Shown piece after piece: positions 58,706-64,000 of a stretch of 64,000 nt of DNA. The notes below the pieces were generated by a model. It made no database searches. It was not told the origin of the DNA and was given only the letters and a program-made list of their open reading frames with translations. This DNA comes from Perognathus longimembris pacificus. Its lineage: Eukaryota; Chordata; Mammalia; Rodentia; Heteromyidae. Each line of letters starts with the position of its first letter. Positions within the stretch are counted from its first letter, which is position 1. The position numbers were made by a program, and so were the translations under genes. Location of the stretch: assembly GCF_023159225.1 (NCBI RefSeq), contig NC_063188.1, forward strand, positions 17,567,086-17,631,085. Reading direction: 5' to 3'.

Positions 58706-60217
58706 CAGAAAAATTGCAATAAATTATAATTTAAAAAAGATGACATGAAATACAGAATCCCACTAGCAGCATTGCTTAGTGACCAAGACATTTTGGGGAA
58801 AATATAACAAAAACTTACACATTAAGAATCAGAAAATGGTGAAAGAAAGACCAATGCTACATCACCCCATGGATTCAAACTATTTCTTCCTAAAACGATG
58901 GGTGCAGAATCCTGCCCTACCACTTGGATCTGAAACCCTTAATTTATGAAATAGTACCATGGAAGAACTAGGAATTAGGGATTGGGATGCTGGAAAAAAA
59001 AAACATGGCAGGGAAGTAGATTTCCTATGTGTTGTGTCTCCTACCTAGAGATTGTCAAAAACCCTCAACCCTGTACATATCCCAGGATTAGCTGGGAAAA
59101 GTTGAGGCGGTATATCAACTTCGTGCTTTGGCCTGATGAAGGAAGAAAGGACACTGGGTGTATGCCACACAGAGCCCCTAACCAACCACATCCTTGGTCA
59201 CACAAAGAACTCAGATTGGCAAGATACTAGGAAATGGGCATAGGAATGATAGTTTTCTGTTAAAAACCCTGCCCTTGCTCCTATCATTTGCTTCTTTCTG
59301 AGATCACTTTCTGGTCTAGTGGATATCACAGAACTGTTCTGTTCTCGGTCTGTCATTAACTAGGTTCACTGTGTACCTAGCCCCAGACCTATCAGATCTT
59401 CAGCTTTTTGGCACCAATAATTTGACTCATATTTCTCTACCTCCCAATAGGTAAAAGTTTAACCAGTACATGGGAGGATACATGCCCTTGGTTCCCCCAA
59501 ATAACTCAAATTTAAAGACATGTGGAACTGCATAACCATTCAGTGGTGCAGGTTCCCGTGACCCTCTCCTTGAATGCACGAAAAGATTACTGAATAAACG
59601 AAGACTGCACCAGAACCTGGACATTATACTCCTTAATACAATGATAATAGGCAAAAATGAATCAACTTAATGAGGGTTTTAAGAAAGAAAAAAAAAAGGA
59701 GGAAACAAGTTTCATCAGGCAGTTTTGCAGTCCATGGCTAGAGGCCTGTACGTCAATCAGCAAATGAACTATTTAAAAGGCTGTTGCACAAAACTTGAAT
59801 AAATGAAAAGCATAGAAGGTCATCTCAAGTGAGAGAGGTAAGATGCACAGCAGGCCACACTGGTCAGTCTCTTTTACACAACACTGACTATAGTGACTGG
59901 GAGCCAACGAGTCTTTAAATCCTGTCTTGATGAAGCCAGATGTAGAGTCCAGAGTTAGTCCTTCCGAGGGAGGGGGTGACGTCTGTCCTAGAGTTATGTG
60001 AAAAGATTGTAGAAGGGGTTCCACAGTGGCCCACCTGAGTTGCATAGACTCTTTTACTGTGCTGTAGATCCTAAGTGAGTGATGGGTCCCCTGACACCCA
60101 GGATGGATCCTATGCCAAATATGGATAATAAGCAAGAAAGAGAGAAAGGAAGCAGGACCTGTGAAACATACATGTACTCACTCGTGAAGTGCATCTCTTC
60201 TGACTGTGATTCTCACA

Positions 60218-60717
60218 NNNNNNNNNNNNNNNNNNNNNNNNNNNNNNNNNNNNNNNNNNNNNNNNNNNNNNNNNNNNNNNNNNNNNNNNNNNNNNNNNNN
60301 NNNNNNNNNNNNNNNNNNNNNNNNNNNNNNNNNNNNNNNNNNNNNNNNNNNNNNNNNNNNNNNNNNNNNNNNNNNNNNNNNNNNNNNNNNNNNNNNNNNN
60401 NNNNNNNNNNNNNNNNNNNNNNNNNNNNNNNNNNNNNNNNNNNNNNNNNNNNNNNNNNNNNNNNNNNNNNNNNNNNNNNNNNNNNNNNNNNNNNNNNNNN
60501 NNNNNNNNNNNNNNNNNNNNNNNNNNNNNNNNNNNNNNNNNNNNNNNNNNNNNNNNNNNNNNNNNNNNNNNNNNNNNNNNNNNNNNNNNNNNNNNNNNNN
60601 NNNNNNNNNNNNNNNNNNNNNNNNNNNNNNNNNNNNNNNNNNNNNNNNNNNNNNNNNNNNNNNNNNNNNNNNNNNNNNNNNNNNNNNNNNNNNNNNNNNN
60701 NNNNNNNNNNNNNNNNN
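60218..60717. other. Assembly gap, 500 N
   Basis: Exactly 500 N, inside the OCRL 3'UTR. The round number suggests an estimated or default gap size. Any open frame running across it is an artefact. Confidence 0.99.
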
Positions 60718-61392
60718 CATCATGGGATGCTCTCTCTGTTACTAAATGTGGTCCTAGACAATATGATTGCACTCAGGTGGATCCACAAAAAGCCCAATGT
60801 TACAGCAACACATAGAGACCACTGTAGTACAAATACACAAATATATGTAATGGCCCACATGTAGACAGTGATCTAACCATTGAAAACACTGAAATAGTCA
60901 CTAGCCTTACTCAAGCTTCCTTTGAGGTGATAGAACAAGTGGAGGGGAGTGCAAAGGAGTGATATGGAGAGAAGTGGGTCAAAAGTGCATTGTACAAAGG
61001 ACTACAGACAAATCTGAGCTATAGCAAGTAGTGCCTGTAGGCCCAGGATGGAAACACATCAGAATCTAGGCCTAGGATACCAAGAACAATCATGACAATT
61101 GGGTGGGAGGGCAACAAACACATCCCTGGGTAAAGGATTGCAAATACAGACCTCTTTGCCTTACAAAGAAAAAACAGAGACATCAAAATATGATATGATA
61201 ACTTTGGCTTGGCAATATATGTCTAGAAGTATTTTGCTCTGTAGGATATGGTAAAGGAGAGATTAGGAAACTTCCTATTAACCAAACTTGAGATTCTGCA
61301 AAAGATCCTTCCTATCGTATAACTTTTCAAACCATTCCGAAATACTTGGAGCCCAAGATCTTCTTCTTCTAGACTCTTGGGCAGGAAAAGAC

Positions 61393-61517
61393 TTAATCTT
61401 CATCACTCCCAAGCAGAAACACCAGAAGGAACTGGATGGCACGCTGGCGGTCACTTGTAGTCTGTCTTGATATGAGGTTTGGTGGAGGCCTTAGGAGAAG
61501 ACTAGTGAAAAGAGTAG
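61393..61517 (-). CDS. OCRL: OCRL, last coding exon and stop
   Basis: Starts after acceptor cccttag|CTACT, completes an alanine codon and encodes 40 residues, [10 protein letters not shown] through FLLGSDED, then TAA at 61395-61393. The C-terminus closely resembles human OCRL (FLLGSEED by memory). Small differences include FLLVFLL where I recall FLLGFLL. The ending is intact, so the OCRL reading frame is open through all four exons seen here (103 residues). Confidence 0.95.
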
Positions 61518-62745
<1,228 letters not shown>

Positions 62746-63004
62746 TCACTGATCCTAATGGGGCGGGGGGCTGATATTTACTAGTCCAAGTACCCCATAG
62801 CTGAATTGTTATGAAACTGGTCAGTCCCTTGAGAGGTTTGGCCCAACTTCTCCTTTAGGGCCCGCTAAATGAGTATTTCCACTAGGCTGGCCCTATAAAC
62901 TTGCTGCCACTGTTTAACATCTTTCTCCCTGTCCTCATGAAGGAGAACGGTACCAGTGTAGTGGTTGCTACATTCCATGCTTATTCAAAGTTGTTGTTCC
63001 TAGT

Positions 63005-63225
63005 CTGGGCATGTTGGTTCCCAGATACTTGGGAGGTGGGGACTGAGAAGATGGAGGCTCAAGGTTAGCTGAGCAAAAAGTTAGCAAGATCTCATTTCAA
63101 TCAAGAACTCAGGTACGATGGTGTACTCCTTGGTCCCAGCTATGGAGAGGTATAGGTAGGAGCATCGTAATCTGAGGACAAACCAGGCTAAAAAGTGAGA
63201 AGTCTATCTCAAAAATAACAAAAGA
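63005..63225 (+). repeat. B1-like SINE remnant in OCRL intron
   Basis: Two B1-like units in a row (gggcatgttggttcccagat and tacgatggtgtactccttgg), both old, with no Geo module. Confidence 0.6.
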
Positions 63226-63432
63226 GGGCTGGGGATATAGCCTAGTGGCAAAAGTGCCTGCCTCGGATACACGAGGCCCTAGGTTCGATTCCCCAGCACC
63301 ACATATACAGAAAAAACGGCCAGAAGCGGCGCTGTGGCTCAAGTGGCAGAGTGCTAGCCTTGAGCGGGAAGAAGCCAGGGACAGTGCTCAGGCCCTGAGT
63401 CCAAGGCCCAGGACTGGCCAAAAAAAAAAAAA
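63226..63432 (+). repeat. IDL-Geo SINE in OCRL intron
   Basis: Young full copy; aacaaaagag repeated on both sides. It is antisense to OCRL. Confidence 0.94.
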
Positions 63433-63435
63433 AAA

Positions 63436-63525
63436 CAAAAGAGCTAGCAACATGGCTCAAAGTAGTAGTATTCTACCTATCAATATCAAGCACAAGACCC
63501 TGAGTTTAAAACCCCAGTACTGCCA
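63436..63525 (+). repeat. ID-like SINE fragment in OCRL intron
   Basis: gctagcaacatggctcaaag and ccctgagtttaaaaccccag; diverged. Confidence 0.55.
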
Positions 63526-63648
63526 ATAAAATGCTGTTAGGTACTCCTCGATTCCTCTTAGCTCAGTGGGGATTGAAAAACAACTAGATAGTTGGTAATT
63601 CTCATAAAAGACAATTAGAAAGAAAATATAGAAAAACAAAAATTAAAT

Positions 63649-63853
63649 GTAGGGCTGGGAATATGGCCTAGTGGCAAGAGAGCTCGCCTCGTATACATGA
63701 AGCCCTGGGTTCGATTCCCCAGTACCACATATATGGAAAACGGCCAGAAGTGTCCCTGTGGCTCAAGTGGCAGAGTGTTCTAGCCTTGAGCAAAAAGAAG
63801 CCAGGGACAGTGCTCAGGCCCTGAGTCCAAGGCCAGGACTGGCAAAAAAAAAA
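63649..63853 (+). repeat. IDL-Geo SINE in OCRL intron
   Basis: Young full copy, with aaaaattaaatgta on both sides (about 63639 and 63855). It ends about 80 bases from the OCRL splice donor at 63932. Confidence 0.94.
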
Positions 63854-63891
63854 AGAAAAATTAAATGTAAAGTGAGAAAGGAGTTTGGCTA

Positions 63892-64000
<109 letters not shown>

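Larger units (their letters stand above)
58685..61392 (-). other. OCRL: OCRL 3'UTR
   Basis: No open frame follows the TAA at 61393. The first clear poly(A) signal on the minus strand is at 58700-58705, giving a 3'UTR of about 2.7 kb, a little longer than I recall for human. It is free of the SINEs that fill the flanks, which supports its being transcribed, constrained sequence. A 500-base run of N (60218-60717) hides part of it. Confidence 0.75.

Noticed and set aside
60079..60864. Open frames of 180-261 codons spanning the unknown bases
   Set aside because: They are made of N. Nothing can be claimed across an assembly gap.
63226..63432. tRNA gene suggested by A and B boxes
   Set aside because: The boxes belong to the ID-like head of an IDL-Geo SINE; no tRNA cloverleaf or anticodon arm is complete.

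Overview
This is a mammalian nuclear window, probably from a geomyoid rodent (kangaroo rat, pocket mouse or pocket gopher lineage). The main evidence is the dominant SINE: a tRNA-derived ID-like head joined to a right-hand module also seen in other SINEs here. That layout matches the IDL-Geo SINE reported as restricted to Geomyoidea. Rodent-style L1s, MaLR LTRs, MIRs and long simple repeats complete the picture. The species is inferred, not proven.

Two protein-coding genes are visible and they converge. (1) APLN (preproapelin) on the + strand is complete. It has a CpG-rich promoter and 5' exon at about 10.7-11.36 kb, coding exon 1 at 11295-11361, coding exon 2 at 17301-17467 (exon end 17472), and a 3'UTR exon from 18189 to a poly(A) signal at 20152-20157. 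The spliced product is 77 residues, the normal length, and apelin-36, -17 and -13 can all be read in it. (2) The last four coding exons of OCRL (Lowe syndrome inositol 5-phosphatase) lie on the - strand at 63933-64000 (cut by the window edge), 62557-62684, 61721-61832 and 61393-61517. A 3'UTR runs down to a poly(A) signal at 58700-58705 and is broken by a 500-N assembly gap. In human Xq25-q26 the same genes are neighbours in the same tail-to-tail order, so this is very probably X-chromosomal.

Layout: 1-10.6 kb is the upstream flank of APLN, with L1 fragments, SINEs, a U6 pseudogene and one SINE carrying a large inverted copy of itself. 10.7-20.2 kb is APLN. 20.2-58.7 kb is a gene-free interval rich in SINE, L1 and LTR sequence, with single-copy islands that carry CTCF-like motifs and a cluster of RFX X-box-like motifs. 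58.7-64 kb is the 3' part of OCRL.

The strongest unusual signals are: a self-inverted SINE that reads as a template-switch mutation (6671-6847); four X-box-like sites within about 360 bp (31662-32017); two exact and four one-mismatch CTCF core motifs between the two genes; a DR1 nuclear-receptor motif inside overlapping hairpins in the APLN 3'UTR (18491-18523); an OCRL splice donor with a better-looking frameshifting decoy 10 nt upstream; and evidence that the shared Geo SINE module itself carries tRNA-like A and B boxes. I found no undescribed protein-coding system. Repeat boundaries are read by eye and are usually good to about 10 bases.
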